Numbered from the stretch's first letter, positions 53,502-62,048 are shown. The stretch: 64,000 bases of DNA from an uncultured Rhizobium sp. (GCA_945952045.1 CAMFHE010000017.1:41632-105631); one strand, 5' to 3'. Numbers and translations are program-made. Notes: a model not told the origin generated them from the letters alone.

Positions 53502-54692
53502 ATGCATTCCATGATCTCCAGCACGCCGGCGGTAACGTCCGGCTTCAAGGTCGATATCTCGCGCGGCGAGCGTATCGGCCGCGTATCGTCAGAATGGTTT
53601 TCTCGCCCGGAGGACGAGCGCTATCTCTCGCTCTCCGACCTCCATCGTGCCGTCAGCGAGCGGACGGAGCGCGCCCGCGTTCGCACCGTCGAGAGCGCGG
53701 ACATCCGCGTGGAAGCAACGCGCGACAACGCCGAGCGCCTTTCGCTTGTCGTTCCCGGCAGCCGGGTCCCGATGGCGCCGACGCATTGGAGCTACGGGCA
53801 ATTGTGCAGCCTTGTCGGGGCGCCCGCGAGCTACATGCGCCAGCTTCCTGCGCCGCTCGCTGCAATCAATCTCCAACACGGCTTGCTCAACCACAGCGCC
53901 GAGCTGGTCAAGACCCTGGAGATGGACGATGGGCGCGTCGAGCTGCGCGCGGTGACCGGCCCCGAATATGGACGCATCTGGGACAAGGATCTTGTCGCTG
54001 CCGTGATGAGCATCGCCGGCGATGGCGTGGGCGACACGATGTGGAAGGTGCCGGGTGTGCTCGACTGGTCGACCATGACCCACAATCCCTTCGTCGATAT
54101 CACCAAGGACACGACGACGCTTTATGCCAGCGACAGGGACGTTTTCCTCTTTCTGGTGGACGATACCCATCCCATCGAAGCCGGACGGCTCCCGAACGGC
54201 GAGCCGGATCTTTATTTCCGAGGCTTCTATGCATGGAACTCGGAAGTCGGTTCGAAAACCCTTGGGATTGCGAGCTTTTACCTACGAGCGGTGTGCTGCA
54301 ATCGTAATCTTTGGGGCACGGAGAATTTCGAGGAGATTACCATTCGCCACTCGAAATTCGCCGCAAAGCGCTTCGCGCATGAGGCGGCCCCGGCTTTGAC
54401 GAACTTCGCGAACTCGTCGCCGGCGCCCTTCATCGCCGGTATCCGTGCTGCCCGTGACACCGTTGTCGCCCGCAATGAAGAGGACCGGTCCAGCTTCCTG
54501 CGCAAGCGTGGTTTCTCGAAGACGGAAACCGGCAAGATCATCGACACGGTGCTTGCCGAGGAAGGCAGGCCGCCGGAATCGATCTTCGACTTCGTCCAGG
54601 GCATCACCGCGCTGGCACGCGGGAAAGCGCATCAGGACACCCGGTTGGAGCTGGAGGGCAAAGCCCGAAAGATGCTCGAAAGCGCAGCCTGA
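53502..54692 (+). CDS. DUF932 family protein
   Basis: The 396-aa protein matches DUF932, the phage/plasmid-like YfjQ-type family: VPMAPTHWSYGQLCSLVGAPASYMRQLPAPLAAINLQHGL, VTGPEYGRIWDKDLVAAVMSIAG and FRGFYAWNSEVGSKTLGIASFYLRAVCCNRNLWGTENFEEITIRHSKFA. The function is unproven; the family is widespread on phages and plasmids. It is led by hairpin H4 with AGGAG 8 nt before the ATG. Confidence 0.82.
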   Translation: MHSMISSTPAVTSGFKVDISRGERIGRVSSEWFSRPEDERYLSLSDLHRAVSERTERARVRTVESADIRVEATRDNAERLSLVVPGSRVPMAPTHWSYGQLCSLVGAPASYMRQLPAPLAAINLQHGLLNHSAELVKTLEMDDGRVELRAVTGPEYGRIWDKDLVAAVMSIAGDGVGDTMWKVPGVLDWSTMTHNPFVDITKDTTTLYASDRDVFLFLVDDTHPIEAGRLPNGEPDLYFRGFYAWNSEVGSKTLGIASFYLRAVCCNRNLWGTENFEEITIRHSKFAAKRFAHEAAPALTNFANSSPAPFIAGIRAARDTVVARNEEDRSSFLRKRGFSKTETGKIIDTVLAEEGRPPESIFDFVQGITALARGKAHQDTRLELEGKARKMLESAA

Positions 54693-54778
54693 TCCGGGTC
54701 TGCCTCCGCAATCACTCCTATCCGCTTCCGTCCGCCCCAGTCATCGCACCGGGCGCTCACCAATTTGGAGAATTCGCA

Positions 54779-56458
54779 ATGCGCAGCTTTTCCTTCCATG
54801 CACAAGTCGCCGCGCAGGCTATCGAGAAGGTCGGCCGACTTTTCAACGCCTCGATCGACGATATTCTCAACGAGCTGCTTCAAAACGCACGGCGCGCTGA
54901 CGCGACAAAGGTCGTGATCGACCAGATCGAAGATCCGCGGTTCGGTCCGTCAATCCGCATCGCCGATGATGGTGCGGGCCTCGCCGACCCCCGCTCGCTC
55001 TTTTCTCTTGGTCAGAGTGAATGGTCGACGGCCTTGTCCCAGTCGGAGGACGCCGCCGGCATGGGCTTCTTCTCCCTCGCCAATCGCGGGGCGATGATAG
55101 TTGCCCAGCAGAAAGGCACCGAACACGCCTGGACCATCGCGGCAACGCCCGATGCCTTTCACGGCAAGGAGCCCGTCACGGTCGATGTTAGACCAGATGG
55201 CCATCAAGGCGTGACGGTCATCTTCCCGGAGAGGAAGGGCGAAAATCTCGCCGGTGCTGTCCGCGTCGCTTCCCGCCACTTCCCTGTTCCGGTCATTTTC
55301 AACGGCGAGGAAATGCCGTCCTCCGACTTCCTCGAAACGGCGGATCATATCGAGGAATGGAACGGGATTCGGATCGGGGTCTTCGGCAGTGATCAGGTGC
55401 GCCACAACGTCGATAACGCCAACTTTCATGGCGTGACGCTGAAAATCAATCTGCCCGAACTTCACCAAGCCTGGCATCGAACCCTCTTCGCGAGGATCGA
55501 CGTGGTCGATTGCGCCCACCTCAAGCTTGTGCTTCCCGCCCGCAAGGACATCGTGCGTGATGCGCTGTACGACGCGCTCATCGAGGAGATCAACCGGCTG
55601 TATTTTCGGATGGTCGCCGCAAGCGGCGCACATAGCCTGACGTTCCAGGACTATCAGCATAGCCGGAAGCTCGGCATCGACCTGAAGGAAGCAGCGGCAT
55701 TTCTGCGACCCTACGCCGCCACCTACGCCGACCCTGACCGAAATCTCTATCTCGCACCCCAGAAGGTGACGTCGGCGGCCTTGGTCTACGAGGGAGCCGG
55801 TTCGCATGAGGAGCAGGCCCTTGCTCGGGCGTTGGCGAAGCTCGATCAGGTCCCACCGATGTTCGAGCCGCACCACCCTTTTGCCGGCTACACCTGGTAC
55901 GACGAGCTTTCTCGCATGCTGGTTAAATCGTACCGGATCGAGATCGACGGCGCGGTCGAGGAAGTTGACCCTTGTGACCTGTTCTGCGCGAAGGGGCGGC
56001 CCGATCGTCTCACAATCCTTCTGGAAATCGCGGGATCGGAGCACTTGGAACGGGCGCTCGAAACGGACTTGATCGTCCTGGGGCCGGATTACGGATCGCT
56101 GGATGAGATGGAAATTCTCGTGACGAAGCAATCGGCCATCACGCCGTCGGAGTTGACGACCTTCCTTGTCGATGCGCTCTTTTCCCCCTCGGATGATGCA
56201 GATGCGGGCTCCTACGAGCAGCAGGAGGAATGGTTCTCCGACCAGGCAGAGGATCTGAGCATCGCCTTGCTGGAAACCGAACACGCCGCCGATTTGAACG
56301 CGATCGTGCGCGTCGTCGAACGCGATCTGGTTTGGCGCGTACCTCGCGAGGGTGCGTTCCTGATCAGGATCGACGATCGGAAGGTCTCGGTCGAAGGCTT
56401 TTCCCCGACTGCCGATGCGCGAGCATCGGCATCCCTCGCTTCGCAGGCAGCGCCCTAG
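54779..56458 (+). CDS. GHKL (Hsp90-like) ATPase-domain protein
   Basis: The 559-aa protein has an N-terminal histidine-kinase/Hsp90-type ATP site: N-box DDILNELLQNARRADATKVVI, G1 RIADDGAGLADP and G2 AAGMGFFSLANRG. The rest has no recognised transducer or kinase domain. GHKL ATPases of this kind occur in MORC- and MutL-like proteins and in some defence systems. It follows DUF932 by 86 bp with GGAG before the ATG; a weak CGCCC/GGGCG pairing precedes it. Role unknown. Confidence 0.78.
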   Translation: MRSFSFHAQVAAQAIEKVGRLFNASIDDILNELLQNARRADATKVVIDQIEDPRFGPSIRIADDGAGLADPRSLFSLGQSEWSTALSQSEDAAGMGFFSLANRGAMIVAQQKGTEHAWTIAATPDAFHGKEPVTVDVRPDGHQGVTVIFPERKGENLAGAVRVASRHFPVPVIFNGEEMPSSDFLETADHIEEWNGIRIGVFGSDQVRHNVDNANFHGVTLKINLPELHQAWHRTLFARIDVVDCAHLKLVLPARKDIVRDALYDALIEEINRLYFRMVAASGAHSLTFQDYQHSRKLGIDLKEAAAFLRPYAATYADPDRNLYLAPQKVTSAALVYEGAGSHEEQALARALAKLDQVPPMFEPHHPFAGYTWYDELSRMLVKSYRIEIDGAVEEVDPCDLFCAKGRPDRLTILLEIAGSEHLERALETDLIVLGPDYGSLDEMEILVTKQSAITPSELTTFLVDALFSPSDDADAGSYEQQEEWFSDQAEDLSIALLETEHAADLNAIVRVVERDLVWRVPREGAFLIRIDDRKVSVEGFSPTADARASASLASQAAP

Positions 56459-56498
56459 CGCTAGGCCCGAGACGCATGACCATTCTTCTGTCCTAGCC

Positions 56499-56520
56499 AA
56501 CCCGGCCATCGTGCCGGGTT
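56499..56520 (+). promoter_or_regulatory. Hairpin leader H5
   Basis: A perfect 8-bp stem AACCCGGC / GCCGGGTT with a 6-nt loop; TTCTTG follows, then GGAAAGG and ATG 56547. The outer pair is A-T here where H1 has G-C, which keeps pairing. Confidence 0.65.
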
Positions 56521-56546
56521 TCTTGCATTCACGGAAAGGCATTCCC

Positions 56547-57533
56547 ATGACCAATCTCGAAATCCAGATCCACACTCACCCGCCCATCCCGCTTGCCGAT
56601 ATGACACCGCTCGAAAAGCTCATGCTCACCCATGTGCTCGAATGCAGCGAGACCTACATCGGGTTTGTTTTGTTCTCCGACGTCGGCCCGATCAATCCGA
56701 TCAGCGTCAAACGGCACGCGCTTCTCAACGCCTTTCGCGCCTCGGCGTCGGTAGCGGACAGCGCGCTCAATGCCTTCATCGGCAATCGCATTCTGGCGCT
56801 GTTGCCAACGTCGCCAGACGGCGAGGACCTGGATATCGATGTCGAGGTCGATCTAAGCGAATTCCCGTGGCAGTTCATTGTGCAGGACGTTGTCGCGCGG
56901 TCGCCGAGCCTGTCGGAATTGACGGTGATCCAATGGATGAACCATCCGTCACAGCGGCCGGAGACCTATGGCGCCAGCGTTTCGCTCATCACCGGCAAAG
57001 GCATCCATCATGCGAACAGCGAGGAGTTGCTGAATCGGTTCCGTTCGCAGGATCGCGCGCTCGTGCCGCCGGCCGCGCCTGTTTCGCCGGTGGACGCTAC
57101 TCCAGTCGTCGCCGCATCGCGCTCGTTCACCGTCGGCGAAATGGAGACGGCACTCTGCATCTGGGAGGCCATGCTTTATTTCCGCGGCCTCCATGAGGAT
57201 CACCGTTCGGTTCCCGATGGCGTTATCCGTATGTCGGAGTTGTGGGATGCGGCCGGCTGGCAGGCCATGCGAACGCATGTCCGGGCAATCGTACCGCTTG
57301 CAGAGGAAGCTTACACTGCGCTCTCAGACGATTTGGAGGAGGGCGGCTTCACCTTCGATTTCGATTTCATTCCCGCTGTCGTCGGTGCGTTGGACTGGTC
57401 CGAATACGGACCGCATCGCGATGGCGAACCCGAGGAGTTTCTCGAAACCGTCATGGCGTCCGTCGCCGGCCGCCGACGGGACATCACTACCGCAGCGCTC
57501 GCTATCGATCAGCTGTTCACCGAGAAGTCCTGA
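56547..57533 (+). CDS. Hypothetical protein (328 aa)
   Basis: A soluble acidic protein starting MTNLEIQIHTHPPIPLADMTPLEKLMLTHVLECSETYIGFVLFSDVGPINPISVKRHALLNAF, with a second half (FTVGEMETALCIWEAMLYFRGLHEDHRSVPDGVIRMSELWDAAGWQAMRTHVRAIVPLAEEAYTAL) that may be another domain. I do not recognise either. It follows hairpin H5 and its own ribosome binding site. Confidence 0.65.
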   Translation: MTNLEIQIHTHPPIPLADMTPLEKLMLTHVLECSETYIGFVLFSDVGPINPISVKRHALLNAFRASASVADSALNAFIGNRILALLPTSPDGEDLDIDVEVDLSEFPWQFIVQDVVARSPSLSELTVIQWMNHPSQRPETYGASVSLITGKGIHHANSEELLNRFRSQDRALVPPAAPVSPVDATPVVAASRSFTVGEMETALCIWEAMLYFRGLHEDHRSVPDGVIRMSELWDAAGWQAMRTHVRAIVPLAEEAYTALSDDLEEGGFTFDFDFIPAVVGALDWSEYGPHRDGEPEEFLETVMASVAGRRRDITTAALAIDQLFTEKS

Positions 57534-57556
57534 CGCCAGATCATGGAGGCGATGCC

Positions 57557-57868
57557 ATGTCGAAAATCAATGATCCTGAGAACTTTCGAGGCCGCGTTGC
57601 CTATGCCGCCCAAGTGATTGCACGCGGCGGCGCGAACACGCGGACATTCGATAGTTGCTTCGAGAATTACGACGGGGACGAGGTCGCTGTCGCCGTTCTG
57701 CGCCGGTCGCGGAAAAATCCCAAACTGGCGGCGAACCTCGCCAAATACTTGAATCTGGCGCTTGCGGAGGAATGCGATCGGCGGATGGCCGATATTCCGA
57801 CCCGCAAGCTGCCGGAGGCGGCGCGACAGTCGCGCCGGCGTGCGAACGCGCGCCGGGCGAGCGAATAG
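57557..57868 (+). CDS. Hypothetical protein (103 aa)
   Basis: A basic protein with MSKINDPENFRGRVAYAAQVIARGGANTRTFDSCFENYDGDEVAVAVLRRSRKNPKLAANLAKYLNLALAEECDRRMADI and an Arg-rich tail. GGAGG lies 7 nt before the ATG. It is 23 bp after the preceding gene and probably on the same transcript. No known family. Confidence 0.6.
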   Translation: MSKINDPENFRGRVAYAAQVIARGGANTRTFDSCFENYDGDEVAVAVLRRSRKNPKLAANLAKYLNLALAEECDRRMADIPTRKLPEAARQSRRRANARRASE

Positions 57869-57971
57869 CCCGATCAGTCCAAATCGACCATCCAAAACAA
57901 CCCGACCGAAGAGACTGTCGACGGGGCCAAATCTTTCCCCGGTCGACGCTCGCGGTCGCGAGGAGACCCCT

Positions 57972-58274
57972 ATGTTCCAGACAGAATCTCTCACGCCCAT
58001 GCAATCGGGCCGCTTGAAGGTTGCGCTTGACCGACCGTATCGTTTCGATGGTGTCGTCAAGACGCTGCGCGCTCATATCGAGGAATTAGCCGCGTCAGGC
58101 CCGCTGGATCTCACCGAAGGCGACGGCATGATCGACTACTCCCGCACCCACTTCAATCGGCTCGGTTCTTTCAAGGAGCAGGATGCCTATATCGCTCGCC
58201 TCAAGGCGAAACGGTACTTCTATGTCAACGGCTGGGTGGTTCCGAAACTGGTGTTCGACGCAATCAGGCGCTGA
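57972..58274 (+). CDS. Hypothetical protein (100 aa)
   Basis: The protein reads MFQTESLTPMQSGRLKVALDRPYRFDGVVKTLRAHIEELAASGPLDLTEGDGMIDYSRTHFNRLGSFKEQDAYIARLKAKRYFYVNGWVVPKLVFDAIRR. The start has GAGGAG upstream. The leader before it can fold as GTCGACGGGG with CCCCGGTCGAC (one bulge) around a T-containing loop. It stops 6 bp before one arm of an inverted repeat. No family. Confidence 0.6.
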   Translation: MFQTESLTPMQSGRLKVALDRPYRFDGVVKTLRAHIEELAASGPLDLTEGDGMIDYSRTHFNRLGSFKEQDAYIARLKAKRYFYVNGWVVPKLVFDAIRR

Positions 58275-58279
58275 TTTTT

Positions 58280-58294
58280 CGGCTATTCGGATTT
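58280..58294. repeat. Left copy of a 15-bp inverted repeat
   Basis: CGGCTATTCGGATTT is repeated exactly, in inverted form, at 59323-59337. The pair brackets three minus-strand genes. Just left of this copy GATTTTTCGG (58273-58282) is also repeated directly at 59337-59346. Confidence 0.6.
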
Positions 58295-58516
58295 TGATGT
58301 GGGATCATCGGAAAGGGAGAGGCCGAAATATCGCCGCACCGAACGGCTTTCAAGGGCGGCTTTAACGAGGACTCTGACGGGGCCGGGAATAGTCGTTGCG
58401 CCTCGCTCCCATTTGCGTACCTGTGACCCATCCGTCGCCTTTAGCCATTTCGCAAAACCATCTGCGCTCAGACCGAGAGACTGTCGGGCGGCCTTGAGTT
58501 CTTCAGGTGTCATCAT
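58283..58516 (-). CDS. HTH (XRE-type) DNA-binding protein
   Basis: The 77-aa protein has a Cro/C1-like HTH: TPEELKAARQSLGLSADGFAKWLKATDGSQVRKWERGATTIPGPVRVLVKAAL. Such short regulators are often antitoxin-type or operon autoregulators. Its 5' end overlaps the gene upstream by 14 bp, and its stop lies inside the inverted repeat. Confidence 0.78.
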   Translation of the reverse strand: MMTPEELKAARQSLGLSADGFAKWLKATDGSQVRKWERGATTIPGPVRVLVKAALESRSVRRYFGLSLSDDPTSKSE

Positions 58517-58913
58517 CTTCTTCAGAGTCTAGTTTTTTCTGATCCTCGTGGGTCCAAAACATCCAGTCGATGGAATTTTTGAACGTCCAATTACCCTCAC
58601 TTTCTGAAGCGATTAAGATGTCAAAAGGATGCACTCCGGACAAAATCAGACGCTTTGCCAAACGATGACCATTCGAAAACCCGCAGGGGGCAAGGAGTGG
58701 TACGATTTCGAGTTTGCCGTTTTCCAGCACCTCGACGCAAAGCACGTTCCGGTCTTTCGTCCGCGTGGAGAATTCCTCAATCAATGGATCAGGGAGGCTT
58801 TTCCGCTGTGTCGAATGACGGATCGCTCCACGGACACCCAAATGCGGCAAAGCGAGTGTCCATCCAAGACGACGATCATAAGTTTGCACAAGTGCCTGGA
58901 GCGCCCCCATCAT
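58503..58913 (-). CDS. Hypothetical protein (136 aa)
   Basis: The protein includes NVLCVEVLENGKLEIVPLLAPCGFSNGHRLAKRLILSGVHPFDILIASESEGNWTFKNSIDWMFWTHEDQKKLDSEEDDDT with an acidic tail. It overlaps the ParB-like gene before it by ATGA and the HTH gene after it by 14 bp. No known family; in context it could be the effector of the trio. Confidence 0.55.
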   Translation of the reverse strand: MMGALQALVQTYDRRLGWTLALPHLGVRGAIRHSTQRKSLPDPLIEEFSTRTKDRNVLCVEVLENGKLEIVPLLAPCGFSNGHRLAKRLILSGVHPFDILIASESEGNWTFKNSIDWMFWTHEDQKKLDSEEDDDT

Positions 58914-59251
58914 GCCACCTCGATTTCGGCAACCTGTTGTCCAGCCGGGAATGGGTTGCGCGTGAAGCCTTCGATAAATTCGCGACCGGAAACAATGCGC
59001 TCATCGAACCAGCCGTTGTCATCCCAATCAAGAGTGTCGAGATCAACTGCACCGTCCACATCGACAATTTCGATGTTGACAGCTAAGCCGAGTTCTTCAG
59101 CAGCGCGGAGGCGGTGCGAACCTTCAACGGCGATGAGGTGATCGCCAGCGTCGATTGCGCGAATGGTAGGAGCGCCACGCTTTTCCATTTCGGACTTAAC
59201 TGCTTCGAGCTTTTCACTATCGATGTCGTTGACCAGAATGATGGTGGTCAT
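58910..59251 (-). CDS. Small ParB/Srx-fold protein
   Basis: The 113-aa protein has VNDIDSEKLEAVKSEMEKRGAPTIRAIDAGDHLIAVEGSHRLRAAEELGLAVNIEIVDV, where EGSHRLRAAEELG is the ParB/sulfiredoxin-type motif II. It has no HTH, so it is not a partition ParB. It is the first gene of the three-gene minus-strand unit. Confidence 0.65.
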   Translation of the reverse strand: MTTIILVNDIDSEKLEAVKSEMEKRGAPTIRAIDAGDHLIAVEGSHRLRAAEELGLAVNIEIVDVDGAVDLDTLDWDDNGWFDERIVSGREFIEGFTRNPFPAGQQVAEIEVA

Positions 59252-59322
59252 CTGCGTTGCTCCGGTTCATAGGTAATATGTACCTATTTGACCGCGCCGC
59301 ATCAACACCTAATTCCACACGG

Positions 59323-59337
59323 AAATCCGAATAGCCG
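59323..59337. repeat. Right copy of the 15-bp inverted repeat
   Basis: AAATCCGAATAGCCG is the reverse complement of 58280-58294. It lies 71 bp upstream of the ParB-like gene. A related GGCTATCCGAAAAT occurs near 59388. Confidence 0.6.
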
Positions 59338-59419
59338 ATTTTTCGGAAGATGTGCGACTGGTCTTTTGAGATTTAATCGATCTGTGGCTATCCGAAAATG
59401 GATTGTATTTGCTGCCATT

Positions 59420-59587
59420 TCAAACTTGGGGCCGATTCCATCGGAATAATTCGATGATCACCATCACCAGAAAGAGGAGCGAGCTCGCCCAGGAGAAAAA
59501 AGCCGCCAGTCCGACGATGCAGAGTACCATAAATACCAAATCGGAAAACGTCGGGGCTCCGGTAAATCTAAGAAGTTTATCCAGCAT
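59420..59587 (-). CDS. Small membrane protein (55 aa)
   Basis: The frame reads MLDKLLRFTGAPTFSDLVFMVLCIVGLAAFFSWASSLLFLVMVIIELFRWNRPQV, with two hydrophobic segments split by a Ser-rich turn. It resembles small membrane effectors such as type I toxins or accessory proteins, but there is no family match. No clear ribosome binding site. The rest of 59252-59723 shows no other gene. Confidence 0.45.
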   Translation of the reverse strand: MLDKLLRFTGAPTFSDLVFMVLCIVGLAAFFSWASSLLFLVMVIIELFRWNRPQV

Positions 59588-59723
59588 AGTGTCCGCTTTA
59601 CATTAATGAACGTGAAAGCCTTCAGCCAAGGTTGTTAAGCAAACTGTAGGACATGGGGCATGATACCACAACCGCCGGTAAAGGGCATAGTTTACTACGC
59701 CCGCTGCAACGTGAAAGGCATAA

Positions 59724-60914
59724 TCAAGGAAGGCGAGGGATCTCGCCTTCGCCGACACGCCAAATCCAGGGGGTGATCTCCGGTCTTGTCTCGATCATGT
59801 CCGAAAGCGCGTGCTCGTATTCCTCGCTCGCGCTCGCCGGCACGATGAACATGGCCACCGGCGCGGGTTTTTGTTCCGGCAGCGTCACCGACACGATCGG
59901 TGCATCGCGCGGAAGGTTGAAGCGCAGGCCCTTCACGCTCTTGCGCTTCAGGTGGCCGAGCTTCTCCAGCAGTCGCAGTTCATTGATGTCCTCGAAGGGC
60001 AGCCAGTGTTCGTTCACAACCATCAATGCGACCTCGTCGACCGATGCGATGCCTGCGGTCGAAATGCCGAAGGTGGCGATGACGATCAGGTGGAATGCCT
60101 CGCTGGAGCGCCACAATTCCAGCTCGGTTTCGTAACGGGCCGCCAGCCGCCGCCAGGCGCCGTCCTCGATCATCAGGGGGAAAGGCATATGGCGCACGAC
60201 GATCCTTTGTCCCTCCCGTGCTGGAGAAAACTCCTTGACCTCCGCGACGATCATCATCAGCTTGCGTGGCCCAGACCCCGTCGCCTGCACGCCCTTTAGT
60301 GCGGTCGCGCGCCGTGCGGCGATCCCGTCCTTGTCCTCTGCCTGATAGACCTCGGGCACATAGAGCATGTCGCTGAGGGGGCCGCCTCTCGCCGTCATCT
60401 GCGACGCCGCGTTGATCAGGCTGGTGCGGACCCGGCCCCAGCCGCGCCGCCCGGCCCAGACCGAACGCCATTCCGTAAGCTCGCCGGCTTCCCAGAGATA
60501 ATGGAGCATCGCCTTCAGCGACAGTTTCCTCGGCTCGCTACGAATGCCCGGCTCCGACTGTTCCGTCGGCGCGCCGGCCGCAGCGCGCGGTCCCCGTTTC
60601 GTCAGCGAAAAGTCGAGCTTCAGATCGGCCTTGCCGCTGGCATCGATCTGGATGGCACTGCCGATGAGCGGCCCGAGGCCGGAAAGCTCGTATGGCGGTT
60701 CATAGGAAGGGCAGGCCGGATCATGTTCGCGCCCGGATAGCGGCATGCGCTTGACGACGTACTGGTCGTCCAGCCGGGCGATGTACATCGCGACAGGCGG
60801 CTGCCTGCACATGCACATCGGCCGAAGCCGCTCCTCATAGGCGTGCGGAAGAAGTTCGCGGAACTCCTGGGACGTTTCCGAAAACACCTTGTCGCCAATC
60901 GTGAATGTTCGCAC
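59724..60914 (-). CDS. DUF1173 family protein
   Basis: The 396-aa protein matches DUF1173, known from rhizobial plasmids: LRPMCMCRQPPVAMYIARLDDQYVVKRMPLSGREHDPACPSYEPP (CxC and a later Cys, a zinc-finger-like start), then LSLKAMLHYLWEAGELTEWRSVWAGRRGWGRVRTSLINAA and RRLAARYETELELWRSSEAFHLIVIATF. Function unknown. It runs opposite to its neighbours. Confidence 0.82.
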   Translation of the reverse strand: MRTFTIGDKVFSETSQEFRELLPHAYEERLRPMCMCRQPPVAMYIARLDDQYVVKRMPLSGREHDPACPSYEPPYELSGLGPLIGSAIQIDASGKADLKLDFSLTKRGPRAAAGAPTEQSEPGIRSEPRKLSLKAMLHYLWEAGELTEWRSVWAGRRGWGRVRTSLINAASQMTARGGPLSDMLYVPEVYQAEDKDGIAARRATALKGVQATGSGPRKLMMIVAEVKEFSPAREGQRIVVRHMPFPLMIEDGAWRRLAARYETELELWRSSEAFHLIVIATFGISTAGIASVDEVALMVVNEHWLPFEDINELRLLEKLGHLKRKSVKGLRFNLPRDAPIVSVTLPEQKPAPVAMFIVPASASEEYEHALSDMIETRPEITPWIWRVGEGEIPRLP

Positions 60915-61225
60915 TGTCGACCTCTCCTTCTCAGACCAGACCCTACACGGCGCGGCGATGTTATACTATCAAAAATACGCATAGTAAAAATTCCCGGATG
61001 GCTGATTTGACGAGCGGGGCGACTGGCGCGATGCGACCGTCCTGCAAGCAGAAACGGACCGCAGAGGCGGGCTGATCACGCGGCGTGAGGCGGCTCGCGC
61101 CTTAAAGCAGTTTCCCGGTCGCTCCCTATCAGACGCAATTTACCAAGACCGCCGGCCATCGCCGGCATTCCCTATTTTTGTCGAGCCCGGCCCCCCGCCG
61201 GGCTTCTGCGTTTCAGGAGGTTCCT
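60915..61225. other. Intergenic region between DUF1173 and the next plus-strand gene
   Basis: About 310 bp without a supported gene. Near 61151-61166 GCCGGC-CATC-GCCGGC forms a small hairpin followed by CTATTTTTG, a possible terminator, and hairpin H6 follows at 61184. Confidence 0.5.
61184..61204 (+). promoter_or_regulatory. Hairpin leader H6
   Basis: A perfect 8-bp stem AGCCCGGC / GCCGGGCT with a CCCCC loop, then TCTGCGTTTC, AGGAGG and ATG 61226. Same plan and spacing as H1-H5. Confidence 0.68.
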
Positions 61226-61870
61226 ATGCCCGAAGTCATTGAAACCATTGTCTACAAATTCGAGGAGTTGTCGGAAAGAGCAAAGGAGAATGCTCGCGCC
61301 TGGTATCGCGAAGGCGGCTTTGACTACGAGTGGTACGAGTTTGTCTTCGAGGATTTCGGCCGAATATGTGAATGCCTTGGCGTTCGCCTTAAAAGGTCGC
61401 CGGTCCATCTCGTTGGCGGGGGCACACGGGATGAGCCAAGAATACACTTCACGGGCTTCTGGTCTCAAGGAGACGGTGCGTCTTTCCAGGCACTCTACTC
61501 CTATCGAAAGGGCTCGCCCCGCGCGATCCGGGACTATGCGCCGAAGGATACGACGCTGCACGGGATTGCCGACGGCCTGCAGGCGATCCAGCGCCGCAAC
61601 TTCTACAAGCTTCGGGCCGATGTCAGCCATCGCGGGAACTACTATCACGAATATTGCATGGCGATCTCTGTCACGAGGGAAAGTCTCAACTATCAGGACA
61701 TGACCGCTGACGCTGAGGATACGGTCATCGAGGCTCTGCGCGATCTCGCGCGTTGGCTCTACCGTCAGCTCGAAAGCGAATACAACGCGCTGAACTCCGA
61801 CGAAATGGTCGACGAGACCATCGTGGCCAATGCCTACACCTTCACCGCGTCCGGTCGTCGGTTCGGCTGA
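61226..61870 (+). CDS. Phage/plasmid-type protein, annotated elsewhere as antitoxin-like
   Basis: The 214-aa protein begins MPEVIETIVYKFEELSERAKENARAWYREGGFDYEWYEFVFEDFGRICECLGV and has IHFTGFWSQGDGASFQALYSYRK, PKDTTLHGIADGLQAIQRRNFYKLRADVSHRGNYYHEYCM and LRDLARWLYRQLESEYNAL. I recall this pattern from phage and plasmid proteins of unknown role, some labelled antitoxins of stability systems, but it is not a proven function. AGGAGG lies 5 nt before the ATG, after hairpin H6. Confidence 0.7.
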   Translation: MPEVIETIVYKFEELSERAKENARAWYREGGFDYEWYEFVFEDFGRICECLGVRLKRSPVHLVGGGTRDEPRIHFTGFWSQGDGASFQALYSYRKGSPRAIRDYAPKDTTLHGIADGLQAIQRRNFYKLRADVSHRGNYYHEYCMAISVTRESLNYQDMTADAEDTVIEALRDLARWLYRQLESEYNALNSDEMVDETIVANAYTFTASGRRFG

Positions 61871-61904
61871 TCCGCCGCCGGGGCTCCTTCCTCCAGATCC
61901 GAAC

Positions 61905-61966
61905 GCGAGGGAGAGGGCGGCTGCGGGCCGGGCGGCCCGGCTGAGGTGGAGAGAGCGCGCCTTCCC
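61905..61966 (+). promoter_or_regulatory. Purine-rich leader element E
   Basis: GAGGGAGAGGGCGG, then CTGCGGGCC, GGGCGGCCCGGCTGAGG and TGGAGAGAG. GGGCCG and CGGCCC inside it can form a small stem. It is close to element F in sequence, and precedes the gene at 62049 by about 85 bp. Confidence 0.55.
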
Positions 61967-62048
61967 GCGACCAACTCGTTGGCATCTGCCACCGGCGTCA
62001 CGTCCGCGACCGGATATCCCGCCGCTCATACTTTCATGAAAGGATACA

